Assembly: GCA_963744735.1 (NCBI GenBank)
Contig: CAVUVH010000034.1
Span: forward strand, 124,001 to 188,000
Direction: 5' to 3'
DNA from: RPQJ01 sp963744735
Lineage (GTDB): Bacteria > Pseudomonadota > Gammaproteobacteria > Steroidobacterales > Steroidobacteraceae
DNA: 64,000 nt
Below are positions 47,781 to 55,403 of the stretch, piece after piece. Made by a program: the position numbers and the translations under genes. Positions within the stretch are counted from its first letter, which is position 1; each line of letters starts with the position of its first letter. The notes under the pieces were generated by a model. It was given only the letters and a program-made list of their open reading frames with translations. It made no database searches and was not told the origin of the DNA.

Positions 47781-47905
47781 CGTGGAATAAATAACTTGCC
47801 GAGATGGACTGGGGGAGCAGGGGGAGTGCGTCCCAGGCCACCCGGCAAGTTCCCGCGGGTTCTGTGGTGGGGTTCGCAGGGGGAGTGCAACCCGGGACCA
47901 CATGA
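47754..47905 (-). ncRNA. Candidate small RNA A with two C-rich hairpin loops
   Basis: Read on the minus strand, a hairpin at 47901-47864 (GUGGU/ACCAC outer, GGGUU/AACCC inner) and one at 47851-47793 (AACUUGCCG/CGGCAAGUU outer, CUGGG/CCCAG inner) each display the same 13-mer GCACUCCCCCUGC. It closes as a GCA/UGC stem with loop CUCCCCC. The RNA then ends in the terminator at 47780-47754. Repeated unpaired C-runs after stable stems are the layout of trans-acting RNAs that pair with Shine-Dalgarno or G-rich sites, such as sX13 of Xanthomonas. The 5' end is not determined; no protein frame explains the region. The LysR gene (starts 48932) lies upstream on the same strand. Confidence 0.65.
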
Positions 47906-48020
47906 CTGAAACCGCTGGACGGTTCGAGACTACGTCTCATGCTGCGGTGCGACAAACGAACTCTCATCAATCGTTGAGTGACCATTCGTCACGCGAACGG
48001 AGCTGGAGTCAGCCAGTCAT

Positions 48021-48932
48021 TCAGCTCGGCACCTGGAACTGTTCGATGGTCCATGCCGTGAGTGCCCGCACCTCGGCCCGCGTGCCGTCGTCGCGCCGGG
48101 CAACGACGTAGTAGGCGTCGTTGCTGCGCAAGTCGAAGCCTTCCAGGTGCACCAGCGCGCCACGCTCGAACCACGGCTGGCAGACCACGGCCGGCACCAG
48201 CGCGACGCCACCGTCCTGCTCGACCGCGCGCGTCACCGCCGCCATGCTGTCGAACTCGACTACATTGCGGACGGTCCGCAGGTCGAGGCCCACCTGGTTC
48301 AGCCACAGGTCCCAGCCGTCACTGCGGAAACTGCGGTGCATGACGAGGGTCTGGCCGTCGAAGGCGCGAGCACCGGACTTGTTCGCCATCGACTTCGCCA
48401 CGCGCGGCGACGCGGCGACGACCAGCTGCAGTGGCATGAGCCGCACCGCTTCGACGGCCGGGTCCCGCGGTAACTGCCCGGTGAGCAGGATCGAGACGTC
48501 GCTGAACGCCGCATGCTGGCCCGGCCGCGGGTCGCGCGTGTCGACCTGGATGTCGATGCCCGGGTAGCGGTCGTGGAAGGACGGCAGGCGCGGCGCGAAC
48601 AGCTCGCTGGCAAAGAATGGCGGCATGACCACCGTCAGCTGGCGCCGCACGGCCGCCGAGCGCTGGGTCTTCTCGATCGCCATGTTCAGCGCTTCGAGCG
48701 CGGGCTCGAGGTCGTCGAGCAGTTGCCGTCCCACCGCCGTCAGGACCACCGAGCGCGTGCGCCGTTCGAACAGCGAGACGCCCAGCTGCTCCTCGAGTTC
48801 CTTGACCTGGTGACTGACAGCCGAGGGCGTCAGGGCGAGGCGATCGGCCGCGTCCTTGAAACTCGAGTGGCGTGCGGCGAGGCTGAACGCTCGCAGCAGC
48901 CGCAGCGGCGGCGTCCTGATCTGGGCAACCAT
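48021..48932 (-). CDS. LysR-family transcriptional regulator (GcvA-like)
   Basis: 303 residues. Start MVAQIRTPPLRLLRAFSLAA, HTH FKDAADRLALTPSAVSHQVK, then a GcvA-group effector domain (MPPFFASELFAPRLPSFHDR, HRSFRSDGWDLWLNQVGLDL, GGVALVPAVVCQPWFERGAL). No divergent enzyme gene that would reveal a target is adjacent; the GNAT gene lies 200 bp away on the same strand. Effector unknown. Confidence 0.9.
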   Translation of the reverse strand: MVAQIRTPPLRLLRAFSLAARHSSFKDAADRLALTPSAVSHQVKELEEQLGVSLFERRTRSVVLTAVGRQLLDDLEPALEALNMAIEKTQRSAAVRRQLTVVMPPFFASELFAPRLPSFHDRYPGIDIQVDTRDPRPGQHAAFSDVSILLTGQLPRDPAVEAVRLMPLQLVVAASPRVAKSMANKSGARAFDGQTLVMHRSFRSDGWDLWLNQVGLDLRTVRNVVEFDSMAAVTRAVEQDGGVALVPAVVCQPWFERGALVHLEGFDLRSNDAYYVVARRDDGTRAEVRALTAWTIEQFQVPS

Positions 48933-49136
48933 GTCCGTTCCGTACGTCCCCGGAAGACGGGCAACTTGCGTGCCAGTCTGCCGGCCGTGGCCCGAAAGCC
49001 TTTGATAAACAACAGGATGAAGCGATGAAGGAGCGCGAGACCGCGCCCCTGAAAGCCCCCGGGTGCACGATTATAGCGCCCCGGGGCCGGCGGCCTGCAC
49101 CGCGGCGGACGCCGCCCTGGAGGGGCTCGAGAGGCC

Positions 49137-49679
49137 TCAGGCGCCGGCTACCGGCTCGAGCCGCGCCATCAGCAGTGCGTCGTATTCCACCCCTTCGTGC
49201 CGCAGGTAGCTGCGGCAGGTGCCCTCGACCTCGAAGCCGCAGCTCCGGTAGAGCCCGATGGCCGCGGTGTTGTCGGCGCGGACGATCAGTTCGATCCGCC
49301 GCAGGCTGCGTGCCCGCGCCAGCGTCTCGACCAGCAGGCGCCGGCCGAGCCCACGATGACGGTGCTCCGCCACGATGCCCATGCCGAGGATCGCTGAGTG
49401 CCGCAGCGTCACTGCCGCCTTCAGTCGCAGGTCGCACCAGCCGACGACCTCGTCGTCCGCCAGCGCAACCAGGTGCACACCGCCGTCCTTGAGGCTGTCG
49501 AGGACGAGGCGGCGGGTACGCGCGAACGGCGGTGCCTCGAGCATCGCCAGGTACCTGCCTTCGCGCGCGACGCGATCGACCGCGCGGTGAAAACCTGCGA
49601 GGTGCTGCCGCCCGAGCGGGACGATCTGCGGCGGCGCCTGCGTGGGCTGCGTGTCTGGCGTCGGGCGCGACTCGGCCAT
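49137..49679 (-). CDS. GNAT-family N-acetyltransferase
   Basis: 180 residues. The acetyl-CoA loop region reads AILGMGIVAEHRHRGLGRRL (R-x-x-G-x-G), preceded by VGWCDLRLKAAVTLRH and followed by IELIVRADNTAAIGLYRSCG and EVEGTCRSYLRHEGVEYDAL, a RimI/RimJ-like layout. Substrate unknown. Its 5' end overlaps no other gene; the AspH-like gene starts 86 bp away in the opposite direction. Confidence 0.85.
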   Translation of the reverse strand: MAESRPTPDTQPTQAPPQIVPLGRQHLAGFHRAVDRVAREGRYLAMLEAPPFARTRRLVLDSLKDGGVHLVALADDEVVGWCDLRLKAAVTLRHSAILGMGIVAEHRHRGLGRRLLVETLARARSLRRIELIVRADNTAAIGLYRSCGFEVEGTCRSYLRHEGVEYDALLMARLEPVAGA

Positions 49680-49764
49680 CGGCGTATCCTCGCACGAGCC
49701 AGCGGCAGCGTCGCGCTGCGATGCCCTGCCCAGCCGCCGCCCGATCTCTTATCCTTCGCGCACC

Positions 49765-50949
49765 ATGAATACACCCCAGACCGACGGCCCGGCGCTCGCG
49801 CGCTCGGCGGCCGATGCCCTCCGTCGCGGCGATCCACGGACCGCCCGCGATCTGTTCCTGCAGGCCGCCCGCGCGGGACAGGTCGATGTCCCGGTCTTCA
49901 TGGGGCTGGCGTTCGCCTGCCTGGCGCTCGAAGACTGGCCCGGGGTCGCGGCCTCCACCGACCGCGTGCTGCTGCTGGATCCGCGCAACCTGCGCGCGCT
50001 GATCATGCGCGGCGACGTGCACGAGCGCGACGGCGATTCGCGCGCCGCGGCAGCCTACTACCTGACTGCGCTGCGCTCCGCGCCGCCGGCGGACCGGGCG
50101 CCGCCCGACCTGCTGCCGGAGCTGCGCCGCGTGCAGCAGAAGCACGAGCAGTTCACGCAGCGCTACACGCAGCACGTGCTCACGTACCTGCAGCAGCGCG
50201 GCTTCGACATGGGCACGCAGGCCGACACGCGCTTCGGCGAGTCCGTCGACCTGCTGCTCGGCCGCCGCCGGCTCTACGTGCAGCAGCCGGTGTACTACTA
50301 CTTCCCGCAGCTGCCGCAGCGGCAGTTCTTCGAGCCCGAGGCGTTTGCCGGCCTTGCCGCGGTCGAGGCCGCCGCCGCGGACATCCGCGCCGAACTCGAC
50401 GTGCTGCTGCAGGACCCGGCCGCGTTCGGTCCCTATGTGCAGGGCCCGCCCAATCGTGCCAGCGTCGATCCCACCGGCCTGGTCAACAATCCGGACTGGA
50501 GCGCCTGTCACCTGCGGCGCAACGGCCAGGTGGTCGAACCCAACGCCGCGCGCTGCCCGCGCACCCTCGCGGCGCTGGCCGGCGTGCCGCAGCCGGACAT
50601 CGCCGGCCGCGCCCCGTCGGTGCTGTTCGCCTCGCTGCAGCCGGGCAAGCGCATTCCGCCGCACAACGGCCTGGTCAACACGCGGCTGATCTGTCACCTG
50701 CCGCTGCTCGTGCCGGGCAAGTGCCGGCTCCGTGTCGGCAACGAAATCCGGGAATTGCAGGCCGGCAGGGCCGTGGTTTTCGACGACACGATCAGCAACG
50801 AAGCCTGGAACGATGGCGACGGGCCGCTGGTGTACCTGGCCTTCGACATCGCGCGACCCGAACTGACCGCGGCCGAGCACCAGCTCGTCGGCACGCTGTT
50901 CGACGCAATCGACGCGTTTGGCGGACAGAAGCAGTCGTGGGGGATCTGA
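49765..50949 (+). CDS. TPR protein with aspartyl/asparaginyl beta-hydroxylase domain, one iron ligand changed
   Basis: 394 residues. Residues 1-130 are TPR-like helices (ARDLFLQAARAGQVDVPVFM, RVLLLDPRNLRALIMRGDVH). Residues about 150-390 are an AspH-type 2-oxoglutarate dioxygenase: IPPHNGLVNTRLICHLPL, GKCRLRVGNEIRELQAGRAV, FDDTISNEAWNDGDGPLVYL, FDIARPEL. His300 (PPHNG) matches the first iron ligand of AspH (human His679). The second ligand, normally His in FDDSFEHE, is Asn345 here. So it may be inactive, differently metallated or repurposed. ATG 49765 chosen at the TPR start. Twenty bases before the exonuclease gene, likely co-transcribed. Confidence 0.82.
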   Translation: MNTPQTDGPALARSAADALRRGDPRTARDLFLQAARAGQVDVPVFMGLAFACLALEDWPGVAASTDRVLLLDPRNLRALIMRGDVHERDGDSRAAAAYYLTALRSAPPADRAPPDLLPELRRVQQKHEQFTQRYTQHVLTYLQQRGFDMGTQADTRFGESVDLLLGRRRLYVQQPVYYYFPQLPQRQFFEPEAFAGLAAVEAAAADIRAELDVLLQDPAAFGPYVQGPPNRASVDPTGLVNNPDWSACHLRRNGQVVEPNAARCPRTLAALAGVPQPDIAGRAPSVLFASLQPGKRIPPHNGLVNTRLICHLPLLVPGKCRLRVGNEIRELQAGRAVVFDDTISNEAWNDGDGPLVYLAFDIARPELTAAEHQLVGTLFDAIDAFGGQKQSWGI

Positions 50950-50968
50950 GGGCCGCCGGCCCGCCGCG

Positions 50969-51862
50969 ATGATCTACCTCGTCGACGCCAGCGTCTTCAT
51001 CTTCCGCGCCTGGTTCGCGGTGCCGGTCGAGGTGGCGGACCGCGACGGCAATCCGGTCAATGCCGTGCTCGGCTTCGCGCGCTTCCTGGCCGAGCTGCTC
51101 GAGCGCGAATCGCCGCGGCACATCGCGGTCGCCTTCGACGAGAGCCTCGAACAGGGCTATCGCAACGAGATCTACCCGCCGTACAAGGCCAACCGCGAAC
51201 CGGCGCCGCTCGAGCTGAAGCGCCAGTTCGCGCTCTGCCGCGAGGTCTGCAGCGCGCTCGGCGTGCCGCAGTTCGGCAGCTCGCGCTACGAGGCCGACGA
51301 CATCATCGGCACGCTCGCGACGCGCGCCCGCGCCGCCGGCCTGCCGGTCACGATCGTGAGCCGCGACAAGGACCTGACCCAGCTGCTGTCGGCGGTCGAC
51401 ACGTACTGGGACGCCATCGCCGACGTGCGCTACGGCTACGACGACATCGCCGAGCGCTTCGGCGTGATCCCGGAGCGCATGGCCGATTTCCTCGCGCTGA
51501 TGGGCGATGCGGTGGACAACATTCCCGGCGTGCCCGGCGTCGGGCGCAAGACCGCGCAGACGCTGCTGAAGCATTTCGACACGCTCGATGGCGTGTACGA
51601 GAACATCGATCACGTCGCCAGGCTGAAGTTCCGCAACGCGACATTCGTTGCCGAGAGCCTGCGCGAACACCGCGAGACGGCGCTGCTCTCGCGCCGGCTG
51701 ACGGCGATCGCCTGCGACATGCCGCTGCCGGTCAGCCGCATCAGCGAACTGCGGCTGCAGCCGCCTGATCTCGCGACACTCGACACGTTCTGCGAGTCAA
51801 ACGGATTCGGCCGCCTGCTGCGCGACCAGGCGCGCCGCCTGCATGCGCGGCTCGGCGCCTGA
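50969..51862 (+). CDS. 5'-3' exonuclease (PolA N-domain/Xni-like)
   Basis: 297 residues. FEN-like fold: MIYLVDASVFIFRAWFA, AVAFDESLEQGYRNEIYPPY with KANREPAP, RYEADDIIGTLATRA, VSRDKDLTQLL and MGDAVDNIPGVPGVGRKTAQ with its helix-hairpin-helix. The metal-binding aspartates are present. It is a stand-alone version of the DNA polymerase I 5' nuclease domain, acting on flaps and RNA primers. Its 3' end faces the candidate small RNA B, echoing the polA-sRNA neighbourhood of Spot 42. Confidence 0.9.
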   Translation: MIYLVDASVFIFRAWFAVPVEVADRDGNPVNAVLGFARFLAELLERESPRHIAVAFDESLEQGYRNEIYPPYKANREPAPLELKRQFALCREVCSALGVPQFGSSRYEADDIIGTLATRARAAGLPVTIVSRDKDLTQLLSAVDTYWDAIADVRYGYDDIAERFGVIPERMADFLALMGDAVDNIPGVPGVGRKTAQTLLKHFDTLDGVYENIDHVARLKFRNATFVAESLREHRETALLSRRLTAIACDMPLPVSRISELRLQPPDLATLDTFCESNGFGRLLRDQARRLHARLGA

Positions 51863-51880
51863 GCCGGCGTTCGCGGGGCG

Positions 51881-51920
51881 AAAAAAAACCGGAGCAGGAG
51901 GGGGAGTTCCTGCCCCGGTT
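51881..51920 (-). terminator. Intrinsic terminator of small RNA B, loop ACUCCCCC
   Basis: On the minus strand, 13-bp stem (AACCGGGGCAGGA with UCCUGCUCCGGUU, one G-U pair) followed by a run of eight T. The T-run exists only in the minus direction, fixing the orientation of the transcript. Confidence 0.88.
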
Positions 51921-52035
51921 GCGGGTGGCCTGGAGGACTTGGCGCATCCGTCCCTGCTGCCTTCTATCGGCTGATGCTGCCTCCGCGCCTGTCGCGCTCG
52001 CCCTGGGGGGAGCGGTCTGCGCGACAGGCCACAGC
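51881..52035 (-). ncRNA. Candidate small RNA B with C-rich loops
   Basis: Read on the minus strand: a hairpin at 52029-51987 with perfect 11-bp stem GCCUGUCGCGC/GCGCGACAGGC and a loop containing CGCUCCCCCCAGGGCG, about 65 nt of single-stranded or weakly paired RNA, and a terminator hairpin at 51920-51882. That hairpin's 8-nt loop is ACUCCCCC, followed by eight U. The C-run loops match those of candidate A (CUCCCCC). No protein frame covers it. The gene would be convergent with the exonuclease gene and sits downstream of patD on the same strand, but with its own 80-bp upstream space. The 5' end is unknown. Confidence 0.65.
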
Positions 52036-52141
52036 TTGCCTTGTGCGCCGTGCCGCTGCTGTGACGGATTTGTGATTTACCTGTGACGAATCGTGCAGGC
52101 CGGCGGGGCTTTGCGTCGCAAGTCCTTGAAATTCATATGAA

Positions 52142-53566
52142 TCAGAGTTTTGCCATCACGTGCCGCACGACGCTGTAATCCTCCAGCGCGTACGCCGACA
52201 GGTCCTTGCCGTAGCCGGATCGCTTGAGGCCGCCGTGCGGCATTTCGCTGACCAGCATGAAATGCGTGTTGATCCAGGTGCAGCCGTACTGCAGCCGTGA
52301 CGCCACGCCGAGTGCCTTGCCCACGTCCTGGGTCCAGACCGACGAGGCGAGGCCGTACTCGGAATCGTTGGCCCAGCGCACGGCGTCGTCGGCGTCCCTG
52401 AAGCGCGTGACGGACACGACCGGGCCGAACACCTCGCGCTGCACGATCTCGTCGCCCTGCTTCGCGTTCGCAATCACGGTCGGCTCGAAGAAGAAGCCGC
52501 CGCCGCTGCCGGCATTGCCGCCGGCCGTGATCTCGATGTGCTTCTGCCGGCGCGCGCGCGCGACGAAGCCCGCGACCCGGTCGCGCTGCTCGGCGCTGAT
52601 CAGCGGGCCCATTTCGACGCCCTTGGCGGTCTGCAGCCCGGTCTTGATCGTGCTGACCGCACTCGAGAGGTCGGCCACGAGCCGGTCGTACACCTTGGCG
52701 CCGGCATAGATGCGGCAGGCCGCCGTGCAGTCCTGCCCGGCGTTGTAGTAGCCGAAGGTGCGCACGCCTTCGACCACGCTCGCAATGTCGGCGTCGTCGA
52801 AGACGATGACGGGCGCCTTGCCGCCGAGTTCCAGGTGGGTGCGCTTGATGCCGTCGGCCGCCTGCGCCAGGATCTTGCCGCCCGTGGCGACGTCGCCGGT
52901 CAGCGAGATCATGCGCACCTTCGGGTGCTTCGTCAGCGGCGCGCCGACGCTGCCGCCGCGGCCGCAGACGACGTTGACGACACCCGCGGGAAAGATCTCC
53001 GCCAGCAGTTCGCCGAGCTTGAGCGCCGTGAGCGGCGTCTGCTCGGAGGGCTTCAGCACGACCGTGTTGCCGGCGGCGAGCGCCGGTCCGAGCTTCCACG
53101 CCGCCATCATCAGCGGGTAGTTCCATGGCGCGATCGAGGCGACGACGCCCACGGGATCGCGCCGGATCATGCTGGTGTAGCCGGCCAGGTATTCGCCAGC
53201 CACCGCACCGGTGAGCGTGCGGCACGCGCCGGCAAAGAAGCGGAACACGTCGGCCACCGCCGGGATCTCGTCGTTGAGCGCGGCGGGCAGCGGCTTGCCG
53301 CAATTGAGCGACTCGAGCTTCGCGAACGCGGGCCCATCGGCCTCGATCCGGTCGGCCAGCTTCAGCAGCAGGTAGGCGCGGTCCTTCGGCGGCGTGCGGG
53401 CCCAGCCGTCGAATGCCGCGTCGGCCGCCCTGACCGCCGCATCGACCTGCGCGCGCGAGGCCTCGCGCACCTGTGCCAGCCGCTTGCCGGTGGCGGGATT
53501 CAGCACGTCCTCGGCCTTGCCCTCGCCGGCGACGAGCTGGCCGTTGATCAGGAGACGGGTTTGCAT
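52142..53566 (-). CDS. patD: Gamma-aminobutyraldehyde dehydrogenase PatD
   Basis: 474 residues, the same as E. coli PatD (YdcW). Aldehyde dehydrogenase with Asn in SIAPWNYPLMMAAWK, Glu in HLELGGKAPVIVFDDAD, catalytic Cys in NAGQDCTAACRIY, and late motif FGPVVSVTRF. It oxidises 4-aminobutanal from putrescine to GABA. The gene follows ydcSTUV-like transporter genes on the same strand, matching the E. coli ydcSTUVW order. The assignment rests on length, sequence and synteny together. Confidence 0.88.
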   Translation of the reverse strand: MQTRLLINGQLVAGEGKAEDVLNPATGKRLAQVREASRAQVDAAVRAADAAFDGWARTPPKDRAYLLLKLADRIEADGPAFAKLESLNCGKPLPAALNDEIPAVADVFRFFAGACRTLTGAVAGEYLAGYTSMIRRDPVGVVASIAPWNYPLMMAAWKLGPALAAGNTVVLKPSEQTPLTALKLGELLAEIFPAGVVNVVCGRGGSVGAPLTKHPKVRMISLTGDVATGGKILAQAADGIKRTHLELGGKAPVIVFDDADIASVVEGVRTFGYYNAGQDCTAACRIYAGAKVYDRLVADLSSAVSTIKTGLQTAKGVEMGPLISAEQRDRVAGFVARARRQKHIEITAGGNAGSGGGFFFEPTVIANAKQGDEIVQREVFGPVVSVTRFRDADDAVRWANDSEYGLASSVWTQDVGKALGVASRLQYGCTWINTHFMLVSEMPHGGLKRSGYGKDLSAYALEDYSVVRHVMAKL

Positions 53567-53591
53567 TTTGAGCTCCCGGAAAAATTGGCAG

Positions 53592-53696
53592 GGACTAGGG
53601 GCTAGGGACTAGGGACTAGGGGTTAGTCGGAGGTGTCGGCGTAGCATCGGGGCCGCGAGACCTCGACATTCCGCTAGTCCCTAGTCCCTAGTCCCT
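53592..53696. repeat. Inverted heptamer arrays (GGGACTA) between ydcV and patD
   Basis: 53592-53627 holds about five tandem units of GGGACTA/GGGGCTA; 53675-53696 holds three units of the complement (CTAGTCCCTAGTCCCTAG). The arrays are 48 bp apart and can fold into a long hairpin. They lie in the 121-bp gap between patD and ydcV and run a few bases into the ydcV stop region. Similar TAGTCCC arrays occur between genes in other high-GC gammaproteobacteria, as far as I recall. They could attenuate or protect the operon transcript. Confidence 0.85.
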
Positions 53697-54494
53697 TCCC
53701 TTCGTAAGGTAATGCGCCAGCAGGATCGGCACCATCGTCACCAGGATCACGATCACGGCGACGACATTGGTCACCGGCCGTTCGCGCGGGCGGAACAGCT
53801 CATTGTAGAACCAGATCGGCAGCGTGCGTTCGTGCCCTGCGGTGAACAGCGTGACGATGATCTCGTCGAACGACAGCGCGAAGGCGAGCATGCCGCCGGC
53901 CAGCAGCGCGGTCGCGATCTGCGGCAGCAGCACGTACAGGAAGGTCTGGTGGCCGCGCGCACCCAGGTCCGACGACGCCTCGACCCAGCTGGGCGGCAGC
54001 CGGCGCAGCCGTGCCACGACGTTGTTGTAGACGATGACCAGGCAGAACGTCGCGTGCCCCGCGACGATGGTCCAGAAGCCCGGCTCGAAGCCGGCCGTGC
54101 GGATTCCGGCGAGCAGCGCCAGGCCGGTCAGGATGCCGGGCAGGGCGATCGGCAGCACGAACAGCAGCGTGATCGATTCCTTGCCGCGGAACGTGCGCCG
54201 CGCCAGCGCAAAGGCGGCGAGCGTGCCGAGCACGATCGCCAGCAGCGTCGCGACCGAGGCCACCAGCAGCGACAGCCGCATCGACTCCCAGATGTCGTTG
54301 CGCGCAAAGGCGACCTCGAACCAGTGCAGCGTGAGGCCGGGCGGCGGGAACTGGTAGGTGCGGTCCTCGGTCGTGAACGCATACAGCACGATCACCCAGA
54401 CCGGGAAATGCAGGAACAGCAGCCCGAGCCCCGCGGCCACCCGCGTCAGCAGCGATGGCCGGTCCCACGCCGCACGCCGTGTGTCAGAGCGCAT
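53688..54494 (-). CDS. ydcV: Putrescine/polyamine ABC permease (YdcV/PotC type)
   Basis: 268 residues, six membrane helices. The EAA loop is SWVEASSDLGARGHQTFLYV with LLPQIATALLAGGMLAFALS, then FDEIIVTLFTAGHERTLPIW, typical of PotC/YdcV. Overlaps ydcU by 11 bp on the same strand. Confidence 0.9.
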   Translation of the reverse strand: MRSDTRRAAWDRPSLLTRVAAGLGLLFLHFPVWVIVLYAFTTEDRTYQFPPPGLTLHWFEVAFARNDIWESMRLSLLVASVATLLAIVLGTLAAFALARRTFRGKESITLLFVLPIALPGILTGLALLAGIRTAGFEPGFWTIVAGHATFCLVIVYNNVVARLRRLPPSWVEASSDLGARGHQTFLYVLLPQIATALLAGGMLAFALSFDEIIVTLFTAGHERTLPIWFYNELFRPRERPVTNVVAVIVILVTMVPILLAHYLTKGRD

Positions 54495-55395
54495 CGAATG
54501 CCCCCAGCCGTCGTGCCAGCATGAGGTACAGGCCGATCAGCACGATCGGCACGACCGAGAACGCGGCGGCCAGCGGCAGGTTCCCGGCGGTGCCCTGCTG
54601 CTGGTACACCATCATGCCGATGAAGTATCCCGGCGCGCCGACCACGCTCGGGATGATGTAGTCGCCGAGCGTAAGGGAGAAGGTGAAGATCGAACCGGCC
54701 GCAAGGCCCGGCAGCGCCAGCGGCAGCACCACGTGGCGGAACGCCTGGCCCGGCCGCGCGCCCAGGTCGGACGCGGCCTGCAGCAGCGACGAGGGCACGC
54801 GTTCGAGCGCGGCCGCGAGCGGCAGGATCATGAACGGCAGCCACATGTACACGAACACCACGAACATGCCCAGGTACGAAGACGCGAGCGAGGGACCGCC
54901 CACCACCGGCACGGCCAGCGCCTGGTCGAGCGCGCCCATCAATCCCAGGTGCTCGAATCCCCAGCTGGCGATGCCCTGCTTCGCCATGATCAGCCGCCAG
55001 GCGTAGACCTTGACCAGGTAGCTGGTCCACATCGGCAGCATGACGCCGACGTAGAACAGCGCCTTCATGCGCGGCCCGGCATGACGTGCCATGTACAACG
55101 CGACCGGGAACGCGATCAGCGCCGAGGCGACGGTCACGGCCAGCGCCATCAGCAGCGTACGCAGGATGATGTCGAGGTGTGCGGGCTGGCTGAGCAGCTG
55201 CCGGTAGGTGGCCAGCGTGAACTCCGGCACGACCCGCGCAGTGAACTCGTCGATCGCGTAGAAGCTCTGCAGCAGCAGCGTGAACAGCGAGCCAAGATAG
55301 ACGATGCCGAGCCACAGCAGCGGCGGCGCGAGCAGCAGTGCGAAGTAGAACGCCTGCCGTCCGGGACGCGAAAAGCCTGCGCTCGCGCTGGCCAT
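54484..55395 (-). CDS. ydcU: Putrescine/polyamine ABC permease (YdcU/PotB type)
   Basis: 303 residues. Six helices; EAA loop LLQAASDLGARPGQAFRHVV with LPLALPGLAAGSIFTFSLTL, then GDYIIPSVVGAPGYFIGMMV. The cytosolic loop motif contacts the ATPase encoded next upstream. ATG 55395 lies 8 bases after the ydcT stop. Confidence 0.9.
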   Translation of the reverse strand: MASASAGFSRPGRQAFYFALLLAPPLLWLGIVYLGSLFTLLLQSFYAIDEFTARVVPEFTLATYRQLLSQPAHLDIILRTLLMALAVTVASALIAFPVALYMARHAGPRMKALFYVGVMLPMWTSYLVKVYAWRLIMAKQGIASWGFEHLGLMGALDQALAVPVVGGPSLASSYLGMFVVFVYMWLPFMILPLAAALERVPSSLLQAASDLGARPGQAFRHVVLPLALPGLAAGSIFTFSLTLGDYIIPSVVGAPGYFIGMMVYQQQGTAGNLPLAAAFSVVPIVLIGLYLMLARRLGAFDAL

Positions 55396-55403
55396 GCCGC
55401 GGC

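Noticed and set aside
47754..47905. CsrB/RsmZ-type RNA on the plus strand (GGGGGAG loops contain GGA)
   Set aside because: Plus-strand loops do show GGA, but there are only two, they lack the ANGGA context, and the other locus has its U-tract only in the minus direction, so the C-rich minus-strand reading fits both better.
53592..53696. CRISPR-like repeats
   Set aside because: Units are 7 bp, tandem without spacers, and inverted; no cas genes nearby.
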